DNA of 64,000 bases from Cyanoderma ruficeps (lineage: Eukaryota; Chordata; Aves; Passeriformes; Timaliidae). Below are positions 1 to 11,131 of this stretch, piece by piece. The DNA is taken from contig VZDJ01007749.1 in assembly GCA_008694505.1 (NCBI GenBank), forward strand, positions 1,346,712-1,410,711, in the 5' to 3' direction. Below the pieces are notes generated by a model. That model ran no database searches. It worked only from the letters and a program-made list of their open reading frames with translations, and was not told the origin of the DNA. The position numbers were made by a program, and so were the translations under genes. Numbering within the stretch: position 1 is the stretch's first letter; every line of letters starts with the position of its first letter.

Positions 1-902
1 ACCACATCCACCTGACAGCAGCACAGGTCCTTTCTACAGCCTCCAGCTTATCTTTAACTCAGGCAGCTCACCAAGGCAAACATATCATGTCCAAATTCTT
101 TGTACTGCTTTCCACAGCCTGTTTCACTCACAGAATCAGCAGCAGGTGGTTTTCACTAGGAAATTCAATAAAATAGTGTCAGTAAGTGCTATAGGGCCCA
201 CATACTCCACATCTTGTTCAGATTTTATACCAAAAGAGATTATTTCTTCATTTAATCTTGAAATTCTATTAATTCTCTAGTAGGTAGATCAAACTTTTAA
301 TTAAAACTAAAATCATATATCAGCACAGCAATTTTTCACAGTAACTTTGGAGACAACCTCTTGTACAGTACAGAAAGCATTCAAATGTAAACACACCATG
401 TTGATTCATCCTACTTCTAAAGATAGGATGAGAAATGGACAAACATTTCAAAACAAAAATAAATCTCTCACTTCCAGTATCAGCAGCAATAATTAAATAC
501 GTCAATAACATTGCACGGGATGCACAGGCCAAAAAACACTACCCTCAGGAAAATAAACCTAGAGATAATCCAAACTACTGAAAACCCCTTACCTCCAGGA
601 AATCAGCTACATAATAAATCTAAAATGATCTCTGGACCACTGTGTTCTGCAAAGAAGAAAATATTATGAAGAACGTAGCAGAAATATACCTGCTGGTAAT
701 AAATTATTACCATCACTTGGCTATATACATTGTCTGTCTGCTGTGCCACTAAATCCGAAGTCTGGACAAGATAAACATAAACGACCAGAGAACATTACAG
801 CTGAAGATATTTTACCTTACCTTGCAAAAGGGGTGTTTATTAATATTGATATTTACAGACAAAAATTAATTATCTTTTAATTAATCACACAACCAGAGAG
901 CT
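1..902. other. non-coding stretch, nothing recognised
   Basis: AT-rich unique-looking sequence. The only open frame above 60 codons (320-532, minus) has no recognisable motif and no good splice context, so I treat it as chance. Confidence 0.6.
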
Positions 903-1052
903 TCGGATTCTAAGAGGCCTCAAAGATCACATCATTCCAGCTTCCATGACATGGGCAGGGACACCTTCTACTGGTTATTCAGAGCTCCATTCAACCCAGT
1001 CTTGAACATTTCCAGGCATCAGGCATCCAAAGCTTCTCTGGGCAACCTGTTC
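903..1052 (-). mobile_element. CR1 retroposon 3'-end remnant
   Basis: Reading the plus strand gives the reverse complement of a CR1 tail. The diagnostic phrases are 'atgggcagggacaccttcta' near 949, then a run about supporting a wounded 'lost its ORF' end ('ttgaacatttccaggcat') and 'ctctgggcaacctgttct' near 1037. These correspond in order to the avian CR1 3' untranslated end. The extreme 3' tail has mutated to 'tcggattctaagaggcctc'. The right end fades into unique DNA after about 1050, as expected for a 5'-truncated minus-strand copy. It is diverged, so it is an old insertion, and it has no coding capacity. Confidence 0.75.
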
Positions 1053-1880
1053 TATAATAATAATATTAAGTGTTTTAAGTGGCCTTCTAAAGTCAGAATA
1101 GCACCTGATTATAATGGACATTTTCTTTCTGTGTTCAAGAGCTTGTAATTGGTTCTTGGGCACTCCAATTCATGTAGAGACACATTGCAGATTCTAGTCA
1201 GGCATTTAATGACATGTTTTCCCATACAACATTTATTAACTTTCTATTTAATAGTTTATAACTGGAAGCATCATTTATGAATACTTTAACTATGCTGCTA
1301 TGTTTGTTGACAGCCACAGGAATTTTTAACAGACACAATCAATTGCTGCAGTTAAAACCCCCTGCATATATATTTCCAAGACTAGTGTGAATGTATGTAC
1401 ACACATATGTACGTATGAGTCAACTAAACATTTCTGCAGGAAAATGTGCTATAATTTTCTGGAAAAGGGTGTAGGCATAATGCTAACTAAATTTTAACCG
1501 GAAAAGTAGATATATTGTTGAATTCAGTGTAGACAGAACAAATGAAATGGCTAATATTAGGATTTTGTAACACTGTCTATCAATGTAAATTATTCATATT
1601 AGTTGAGATTTTGGCAAGCTTTTATGACTCAGGATGAAATTTTGCTAAGGCAGCTAGTCAATGTGTCACAAAGAAATATGTGATCTTTCACCAAGCTAAA
1701 GAATCACAAAAATCAAGCACTCTGCCTTGAAATTTCAAGTGAGCTTTGGGTCACTGGTACCACTTATTACCAAAGAAGAGTCACACAACACGAAGGACCC
1801 ACACTAACCAAACTGCACAGCCCCTGACAATTTTGGGTCTTTTTTTGCCTTAACAGACACATGCATCTTCATAAGCTCCT
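1053..1880. other. non-coding stretch, nothing recognised
   Basis: No coding or repeat signal recognised. A short alternating purine-pyrimidine run around 1391-1420 (TGTATGTACACACATATGTA) is the only visible structure. Confidence 0.55.
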
Positions 1881-1913
1881 ATAATAATAATAACCATAAC
1901 AATAATAATAATA
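1881..1913. repeat. (AAT)n microsatellite, interrupted
   Basis: Two AAT blocks are separated by 'ccataac'. On the minus strand this reads as a run of leucine codons, which explains the Leu-rich open frame there (1879-2061). That frame is a repeat artefact, not a gene. Confidence 0.9.
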
Positions 1914-4593
1914 GATTTAATGCTTGCAAATCCTTCAAAGTTTCACTGACAATAAAAATAAACCCATAAAAAGTTATCAGTTCAATATTTGGACTTGGAC
2001 ACAATGATGAATACATTAAACCACAGGAACAAATAGTGAATAAACAAACTGTGCCACACATCTCCCCCTTGTGGAAGGAATCCCAGCTATTATTAGATTA
2101 GATGAATCACTAGGGCAACTGCTCTTGCAAAAAATACCTTTCCAGAACCAGCCTGAAGATTTTTCTTCTCCTCTTTAAAGATCTCTATTTCTGGATGATT
2201 CCACATACTTGGATATTTGCTTATGCTGGGATAAGCTACTTGCTCAAAACACTGAGTACTGAAACAAACACCATATGCTGCTTCTCAACTCCAATCCTCC
2301 AGTGATCTTTCCGTAAAAGAGAGGGTCTTCCTAAGCATTTAAAATAATTCCTTTTCTGCCTCACACTAGGGAAACATTTCCTATTTCATTAGGCATAGAT
2401 ACTCAAAGGGAAAAACATAAGAAACAATACAGAGAACATTGACTTGGGAGAAATTCAGACAGAGCGGGAGGACTCAAGTTTCATGCACATGACAGTCTAG
2501 TCCAGTTACTGAAAACAGTGGACACATTTCAGTAGCACAATCCCTGGGTCAAATAATCAAATAGAAACATGTTTCAGCATTGAGCACACATAAAGTGGTG
2601 TTTCTTAAGAATGCCATATAGGAAAATGCATTTACACCAGAAATTCAACAAGTTACTACAACTTTAAACTTTTGTGCCTAATACCCATGAGACCAACTAT
2701 AACTCCATTCCACTTTAGAAGCTTCCAAGCTGAGGCTTAACATCCTGAATGACAACTGAAATGACTTGTTTTGGTCAGCCAACTCTTACTGCAGATGGTC
2801 CAGCAATAAAAACCACTCAAAACATCTGTTCCTGTCCTCGACAAAGTATTTCTCAGATTTGTTTGGATTCAAAACAGTGGTGTAGAGGTTAACACCCTTA
2901 TTTACTCTTCTGAATATAAAATAGAAATTGGGAGATTTGGACTAAGTAACATAATGAAAACAAAAATATGAACCTCATCTCTTGTGTCTGAGCCCATTAA
3001 ATTGTACTGCATGGGAAACCACTATAAATTTTGTTCTATAATTTTTATTCACAAAAGTAAAACACCATAGGAAGAGAATCCTTTTCTGGAGACAACATAC
3101 GTTGTCTGGATGGAAACCATTAGACACCAACAATTTTCAGCTTACAGACAAACCCAGAAGAGTGATAATTTCACAAAGTATCTTTGTAAAGTGGTATCCT
3201 GAAAAGATACAATATTATGACAGTTTAAAACAAAATTGATTTCCTTCTAAATGGCCCAGAATTTATATAAGGAGAATGAGGTAGGTACAAAATGTCTGAT
3301 TAACCTGATATTTTGACTTCAAGATGTTCAGAGTACCAGGCACAAGAATGAGATATTGAGAAATTTCTCATTAATCATTGAAATGCCACTTTGGTTATTT
3401 CAGACTAGTCAGCTGTACAGAGAACTTTCTAGCTGGAACCTCTGGGAATAAATATCTCCTGTACCATTTCTTCTGATTACCCTCAGAAAAATCTACAATT
3501 TCATAAGCTCTTCTACTTCTGGCTCCCTCTTACATGGGAGGTTTTACAGTCTTTCCAATGACTTTTAAAATTCTTGATTTTTGTAATTTGGGTAGTTTGA
3601 TAGATATTCATTATAAACATTTTTCAAAAGTTGTAGAGCATGTCTACAAACTGACATAGGTGGTCATAAACCAATGCACTGTCAAGCCTGCTTGGAAAGC
3701 AAACTTTAAAGACTACCCAGTAAGGTTTTGCTGTCTCAAAATACTGTGCACAATAAACAGTAAAGTTTCAAATAGATTTATTTATTAGCAGGTTTAATTC
3801 TTTCCTCCCATATGTTGTTTCCTCCATAATTAATTGTTTAGGAATATCAGACTAAATAACAAAAGGTCAAAAGTCTTTTTGCAATCTTATTTTATCATAT
3901 GCCATGATTATATTACAAAAGAACAGAGGAGTTATTATTTAATATTCAGGCTGTTTTATCTCTTGCTGACAGTCTGAAATATTTTATCCTATTCAGGAAG
4001 ACTTTTATTTGTGAAAAAAACCCCTGTCTTGATAAATTACTATCTGGTGTTTTAGTGGATTGCCTGTTTCAAACCTTCAGAGGCAAATACTTGAAAGAAG
4101 TTTCTTCCCTATTACTTTTTCTAGGAAAATTCATTTACTAACAGTAATCTATATTTCTTTCATAAGTGTGGAATTATGTAGCAGCTAACCAACAGTTATG
4201 TCACAGATCACCATTTCAACAAAGAATTCTTATTCTGCTTCTGAAAAATGGGCACACTAGTATGCAAGACACCAAAAGTTGATAAGCTCTTGATCTAAAC
4301 TTCCTTCTGGAGATGCAGTGAGAAATCTTAGTGAATATTGACTTTTTGGGAATGAAATACTACAGCAAACTGTAGCCCAAGAAAGCTATCCCTAAAACTG
4401 TTTTGGTGACTTAACATTGCTTTTACAACTCTTCTATCTTTTCCTTCCCACAGAGGTGCCATACAGGTAACCCCTCACAGGCAAGCCTGGCAACACACTC
4501 GTCTCCCTACAACTCTCTGGACTCTTGTAACAAACCTAGATTTGGTCTCTAACCTGAGATGGTTAGAGGTTGCTGTGAGGAGTAATTAGGTAT
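1914..4593. other. 2.7 kb without a recognisable gene
   Basis: Unique-looking AT-rich DNA with no long open frame. At 4440-4470 a pyrimidine tract ending in 'cccacag' is followed 13 nt later by 'cag|gtaacc'. This imitates an acceptor and donor but would enclose only a 13-nt exon, so I do not call it. Confidence 0.55.
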
Positions 4594-5130
4594 GTGCCCC
4601 AAACATTTTTCTTGAGAAAGTATTGCAAAGGAAATAAGTTATTTTCATGCACTGGTTGTTGTGGAGCAATAAGACAGGATGCTCCAGAGGAGGAATATGA
4701 TCCAGAAGTCAAGGTGACCCCTCCACCACCTCCTCTACAGACCCCAAGTACCTGGGCAAGATTAGTGAGAACAGGTCCAGACATCCAGGGATCATAAAGC
4801 AAGGTGAAATCCAAAGTTAGTTGCTGGAAAACTGCAGGAACTCAGGCTGAGCAGAGAACAAAACTGAATACAAGTGCTACTACAGGATCACCCAAAGGAG
4901 GGGCCAATACCCCAGGCATAGATAAAATAGAGCCCCTGGGCACGTGGGTAGGGGGGTTAAGGGAGTCTCAGGTGAGGCCGGTCAGGACCAGAAAACCCTA
5001 ATAGTGCCCCGAGGGCCCTGACATTGAGCAAGCTCTTGACAATTAAATGTCACCACAGAGGAGGCAAACAAAGGCTTTGGAATTGAAACTTAGGGAGAAA
5101 ACTCCTCAGAGTTCATGTAACCTGGACTTC
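4594..5130 (+). pseudogene. possible decayed coding remnant, family unknown
   Basis: One plus-strand frame stays mostly open for about 180 codons, interrupted by stops at 4795-4797, 4999-5001 and shortly after. The local base composition is richer in G and C than the flanks. The translation has an acidic stretch followed by a proline run (five consecutive prolines near 4722-4736) and the tripeptide Gly-Pro-Asp twice (near 4781 and 5020). Low stop density, proline run and composition shift would fit a degraded retroviral gag or another repeat-derived frame. I recognise no catalytic or zinc-knuckle motif, so chance remains quite possible. Confidence 0.2.
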
Positions 5131-6317
5131 AGCTGAGCTGAAATAAGTTATAATAAAGCTGAGAATCTAGATGTGGAAGATGCCACTTTTGCACTTCTGC
5201 CTTGTTCTAAGGTATTCCTCCTGTGAACCAGTCAGACAGTGGTTCACAGTGATTCACTTTCACAAACACAGAGAAGATATAATATAGTCTACAGAATATT
5301 GACTATTCTTCCCAGATTTCAGTTGACAAAGAATTATTAATACAAGTGTATCTTATTTCAAGTACAAATGCTACAGTCAAAATCCTGAAAGCTGGATGTG
5401 TGATCCAAGGACAGGCATTTCAGTGTGCAGGCTATGTGAAATTATTATGCGTCTCCTGAGCATGCCAGAAGTGAGAGAAATGGCTTGACTGCAGGCCCTG
5501 TGGGAGATCCTGGGCAGTTTTGAACTCATAGAAGGCCATTGCAAATTGAAAGTCCCCTTGGATTTCTCTGATTTACAACTCAGGCAACCATCACTGCCTT
5601 GAAGCCCTAAGAAAAAGCACACAAAACTGCTCTGACCCCTCTCCTATGAGAAAAAATCCCATTGCCCAAGAAAAACACAGAGAGGAGCTAGCTGGTAGAA
5701 GGATTGATTTTGTTTCTAAAGAATTAGTGGCAATAGAAATGAAAACTACATTTAAAAATCCCTCAGTTAACCACAACTCAAAGCTACAGGTTTCCTAAGC
5801 TAAGTTTTTGAGTTATAATTTAATTCCTTACACTCTGGCAATGTCAGAGGAATGAAAATATTTTTCTTTTTCAAATGGAAGCTTGCAGAGAAGATTCATG
5901 TAAGTCATATTTTTCTCCCCATTTTATCCTGTCAATTCTGCCTACAAAAAAGCCCCCCTCAAAACTGTGATCCTGTTCAGCTGGTATTGGAAATCTTTGA
6001 CTGAAATCACCAGTGCTGCAAGTATCTCTGTAGTGAAGTATTAGAAAATCGACCGCAGGCAGAGACAAGACTGCTGCTCTAGTTCTCAATATTTGAAGAC
6101 CCTGCAGGATCCATCCTGCGGGTCAGAGTCACCAATAGCCATCAACAGGGGGTTTCAGGTGTTATTCCCACTTGGGGAAGGTTACTTGTGGGATGCCAGC
6201 CACAGCTCACAGTCCTCCCCCGCAGTTCCCAAGATCAACATTCATTTCCCAGGTTGTCTGTCAAAGTGTCAGTATTTCAGTTGCCTGAGGCTGTGAGCTG
6301 CTGCACACAGTGTGACA
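5131..6317. other. non-coding stretch up to the assembly gap
   Basis: Several 60-80 codon open frames lie on both strands and none is recognisable. A short palindrome, GCAGGAT-CC-ATCCTGC, lies at 6104-6119. The sequence becomes more GC-rich from about 6090. Confidence 0.5.
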
Positions 6318-6343
6318 NNNNNNNNNNNNNNNNNNNNNNNNNN
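6318..6343. other. assembly gap (26 N)
   Basis: A run of N is followed directly by an A-rich run (6344-6359). The gap most likely marks a homopolymer that the assembler could not close. Open frames that cross it are artefacts of translating N. Confidence 0.95.
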
Positions 6344-7394
6344 AAAAAAAAGAAAAACAACAACCCCAAACATCTCTAATGTAATGAAATGGAGGTGTTT
6401 GGGCTCAGTGCTGAGTTTCTGGAGTTTATGCTTGCAGTATGGCATCCAGGGGCTGCAATCTGTGGATTCCGGGGGTAGGAGGGCAGGAGAGGGCAGAAGG
6501 GCAGCTCCTGATCCCCTCTCTCTGGTGGGCATGTCCCTGAAGGAGACAGAAAATTCATATTTTGGAGGAGGCAGAGTTACCACAGTTACTCACAAATAAC
6601 ATAATTATGGCATGTGTTTGACAGGTGAACACCTCTCTTGTTTTCCTTCTTTCAGCAACTCTTTTAAGAGCAGAGACATCAACCCGTAGACATCTCTCCT
6701 GGCACTGCTTGTTAAGTAGGATTTTTCTGGAAAACTGAGAAGTTTGAAGAAGCAAGTCCACAGTAGGATAAACCAGTGATGACTAAATTTTGCCTTAAGC
6801 CATTGTGCCATTTATTGTAAAAAATCCAGAAAAGGCTGTGTTTTAGTAACTAAAATATTTTATGTGACATAAAGTCTGTTAAACAAATTCCCTGCTACAT
6901 CTTAGCTGCTTCAGTTCACCCTCAAATAAATTGGAGAAAAATTGCATCCAGCTGCTTTCTGACCTGTTCCCCAGTAACATATCTTACCAGGAATCAAAGA
7001 AACTGTCAAAATATGCTAAAGGGAAGAGGAGAATACCTAAGTTCTACAAAATTCACAATATTTTTTTGAATGAATCAAGTATGACCCATAACAGTTTACT
7101 CTGGAAAAGAGTATGAGGAACTTCAGAGTAGCCTGAAAATATAACTTAATGCCACATGGCATTCACTATTGGTAAACTGAAAGTACTTCATACTCAAGGA
7201 AAAGTATGAACATGCAAATATTTCTGGGTTTTAAATGATGGTATTTTTTCAAGCTGGAGTATTTAAATGAAAACCTCTGCTTAGTAAAATATTTTGGAAA
7301 AGTAAATACACCAGAAATATCTATAGTTATCCACAGAAAACATGCTCGATATTTTTTTTAGTTGAGATACCATAGAGCATCCTTCTTTCTATCT
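6344..7394. other. A-run then non-coding stretch
   Basis: The first 16 bases are almost all A. The region at 6380-6600 is moderately GC-rich with purine-rich runs (around 6475-6510). I found no splice-flanked exon and no repeat that I can name. Confidence 0.5.
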
Positions 7395-7495
7395 TAAAAA
7401 ACAAACAAAAAAAAACCCAAACAAACAAGCAAACACCCCCAAAAAACTAACCAAACAAAAAAAAATCAAAAAGAACCAGTTTAAAAAAAAAAATC
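7395..7495. repeat. A-rich low complexity, CAAA/CCAAA type
   Basis: Runs of A are interspersed with CAAA and CCAAA units. It is simple-sequence DNA with no coding potential. Confidence 0.85.
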
Positions 7496-10400
7496 AGTGA
7501 CTGACAATAACTACAATTACCAGCCTTGGAAAGCTCTTTTTTGAAATAATGGCTTAATGGATTTGGATTACTTGCCTCAGAAAGGTAAGGAGTAAGAAGG
7601 TTCATGACAAAAGCATATAAAACGATAATTGGTGAAGAGATGATAAGAGAGAAACTCTAGTTCTCTTTTCAACAAAGGAACAAGGAATCACTTAGTGAGA
7701 CTGAAAAATGGGAACTCAGGATGAAAAGAAATACTTTTCACAGAGTGTGATTTCAGGCTTTGGAAATTCACAGCCACAGCCTGCCTTTGAGGCCAAGAGT
7801 TTAGCAAAATGTCATAAAAACTTTCTTATTTAATTGGTAATAAGAGTGTACAGATCTAAATAATAAGTTTAAAAGTTATTGAAGTGTTCTATTTTTCAGT
7901 ATTTACATGAAGATTTTTTTTTTCCAGGAGAAAATAGAGATAAAGGCATGGTGGAAATGAAAAATTACTGACTAAGTAGCAGTTGCATGGCAATTTCAAG
8001 TAGCCTAAAATGATGTTTTTGCAGTGCAAATAATCAAATTTTTTTGCAAGTGGTGAAAATTTTAGGAGTTTTTTATATGGAGTATGCTCATGGAGCTTTA
8101 TAGGTTCTCATATCTTGAAATTTGATTAACAGAAAATTATACTTTTTTATTTCAATAAGGTCATGGATGTCACCACTTGTAGTGATTAACCTTATATATT
8201 GATGGAACTTGTAGCGCATTCTTTCTATATTTCTCTAATACTCCAGTGTGCATAAGTCAGGCTGAGGAGTTCTTTCTGAAGTTCTTAAAAGTTTTGTGAA
8301 TTTTCAGATTGATTTATTTGAACTTCAGAGGCTTTCTTTATTGATTTTTATTGGACATTTTTGCATGAAAACATTTCATATGTGCTTTCTAAAATGTTCC
8401 TGAATTCCAACACTGATTTTTGATAAGATGTTGAAATATTGTTTTATGTTCCTGCATATCCACAATTCTGGCATTATTCTTTTTTCTCATATTTAATAAT
8501 TCATTTATGAGAGGTTTTGGCTCCCATCAAAGTTCACAAATGCTTTGACTTCTCAATGTCATTGAAAAACCTAAGAAACACTACGGAGAATCAGGATCAA
8601 CATGAGGAATATTTAGAGATCTGCAGGTGACCTGCTTTTCTTGACAACTAACAAAGTAAAATGCCTGTAAGAAGAATATGGTCAAAACAATGCAATCAGA
8701 TACTTAAAAAAAAATAGTGTCATTTCAAACATGACTGATTTTTCATGCTTCTTTTATACTGTTGTATGCCTTATTAATCATTAAATGGTACTTCAACATG
8801 GATGCATAAAATATGATTTGATGGAAAAATAAAATGTGATCAAATATCAAAATGAATTTAAATTCCTCCCATCAAGATGCTGAATTGATTTCAGATTTAA
8901 TCTATGCATTCAATAAATTGATTAAAACCTCAATTTTTTTTGAATGTTGATTCATCTGGTTAAGATAGTGGAGCAATTCAACCCAAACTAATTGGCAGTT
9001 AGTAGAGAACAGCGGGATTGATCAAAATACTGTTGTTTTATTTTCAGTGTATCACATATTTAATTATTTTCCTTGAAACAGCAAGAATCATAAGAAAAAT
9101 GAGAATAGAGTCACAGGTGGAATATTTACTATTCTTAAACATTTTTTCCTGACATATATGTATCAGTATCACTCAGTAACAGTATATTTGGAACACCTTT
9201 ACTGTGGAATTGCTCACTGGAATTTTCCAGTGCTATTAATTTTTTTTGACAGAAATGCTGCATCATGGAGAGGTGTGCTTTGTGACAGGTGTGGTACTGG
9301 CACTTTGGAAATGCACATGTAGGAGCTGAATGGTTTAATGAAGAGGCAACCATTTATTCTCGAAATCTAACAAGCCAATGGTCCCTAAATCACTGATGAT
9401 GTGCCTTAGGACATGGTTTTGATGGCAATTTTATACAACATCTGCCCTGGGTTCCATATCTCAGTCCTTGTTTTATGGTTGGTGAGTCATCACGTAAGCA
9501 GAGTGCAAGAACAAAAGAAAAATGAAGACAACCCTGAGCAATGAAAGATAAGGTTTAATGCCCAAAATGAACATTTGTTCCAATCAGGAACAAATGGGCT
9601 GAAGTTTATGATACTATCATTTTGATATGAAGACAAACGGTTTTCCATGGATCTTTCCCCACTTACATTCTACAAGCAATATTGAACCAACATGCACATA
9701 AAGTCCATATGAAGTCAAACAATGGGCTACTATACTTAAAGCTGTGTGTCTGAGGTTCTGGATTTGATTCACAACAAATTTTCTCCAATGGAACTACACA
9801 ACTGATTTTGGAAAAGAATGTTTTAATAATGTAAGCTAGGAAACAGGACTTCAAACATTTGTTTTTAAATTCTAAGGGTTTTTTTCCATTCACAGTGCCA
9901 GTTTTTTGACTAATTTTGAACCCCGTGTAGATTTTCCTTTGCAACTGAAACTAGTATTTTGACCAGAGCTGCACTCAAGCTTGAAATACAACTTTATTAA
10001 TTGTGATATTAATATTTTATGATTGATGTTGGTTTTCTTTTCACTGAGCAGCAGTGTCCATGCTGAATCTAAAAAAAGAAAAAAAAAGGTTCTAATTGAG
10101 CTAGGTAAGGGAAGCATGAGGATATCACTAGATTTCATAAAAAAACCAGCTAAATTTACGGATTCTTTAAGTCTTGAAGAGCTGTCTGAGAGAAGCACCA
10201 TGCAGTCAAGCAGAGAGGGATTTAGTCCACTTGAGATGGATGGAGTTGTTCTGTGCGAAATTAGAATTCTAGTACAAGCAACTAATGATTACCCAGCTGA
10301 TGAGAAATTTGAAGGAGGAGGACTCTTTCTTTAGAATTAGGCTGAAAAATATTAGTTAGCCAGGTGCATCATGAACAGCTATAATCTACTGGTAATGAGG

Positions 10401-11054
10401 GGATATTCAGTTTGGAGGGGGCGTTAACGGATACACAGTGGGATTCCTAATCCTGTAGGAAAGAAGTCCATTAACTCATCTTTATAATTCATCTCCCATT
10501 AAGCTTTATTCATAATACCATAAATTATATGTAAGTATATCTCACTAACTGTACAAAAACTATATCAAAACTGTAATTTAATGAGAGATCTTAAACATTT
10601 GAATAATCTTACTGAACTTCCTGAGTTTTTGAGGATTCTCAAATTTAAACATATGGGCAATAATGTACAAATCTCTTCCCACATGAGCACTTTTATTCAC
10701 CTTCATGTTTCCAGGTATTAACACTGTTTTTTTTTTCTTTTGGTCTTCTTCCTACAGACAGTTTGTGTTCCTTAAAAATTTTCTGATGCCTTTTTCATTG
10801 TATTCTTTGTCGCACACAAAGGAAGAAGCTGACTTTTCCTCTTTCTTTCCAGAAGTCCTTTCCAGGTCTTAGGACAGCTGTAAAGTAGCAGGAAAACCAC
10901 ATTTCCACTATGCATTCCCAGCAAACCACAAACTGACCTGTAAGTCTTTACAGAACAACAAAATAGAAAAACACTCTGAAAACTATGTTAAACACTTTTG
11001 AGTGACCTAGAAGATGTGCATCTATTTCAAATGGCAAGTGCTACAATGCCGCAT
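7496..11054. other. 3.6 kb without a confirmed gene
   Basis: AT-rich DNA. The one stretch that looks somewhat coding-like is a plus-strand open frame at 10023-10334. It follows a pyrimidine-rich run ending in 'cactgagcag' and is rich in charged residues, including a Lys/Arg cluster from an A-rich run at 10071-10088. I do not recognise the product. Two strong acceptor-like tracts end at 10757 and 10850, and a donor-like 'cct|gtaagt' lies at 10937-10945. The 89-nt segment between the second acceptor and that donor has stops in all three frames. Confidence 0.5.
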
Positions 11055-11131
11055 GAAAACCAAATCAAACAAACCAACCAACCAAAAAAAAAAGAAAAAA
11101 ACCACAAAAACAAATCAACAACCCAACCAAA
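11055..11131. repeat. A-rich low complexity, CCAA/CAAA type
   Basis: Repeated CAAAC, CCAACC and poly-A units, similar in composition to the block near 7.4 kb. It explains the Lys/Gln/Asn-rich open frame that overlaps it. Confidence 0.85.

Noticed and set aside
1879..2061. Leucine-rich minus-strand frame
   Set aside because: Produced by the AAT microsatellite.
4452..4468. Apparent 13-nt micro-exon (acceptor then donor)
   Set aside because: Motif pairs this close are common by chance and there is no supporting frame.
6188..6599. Open frames crossing the N gap
   Set aside because: They include translated N runs, so continuity is unknown.
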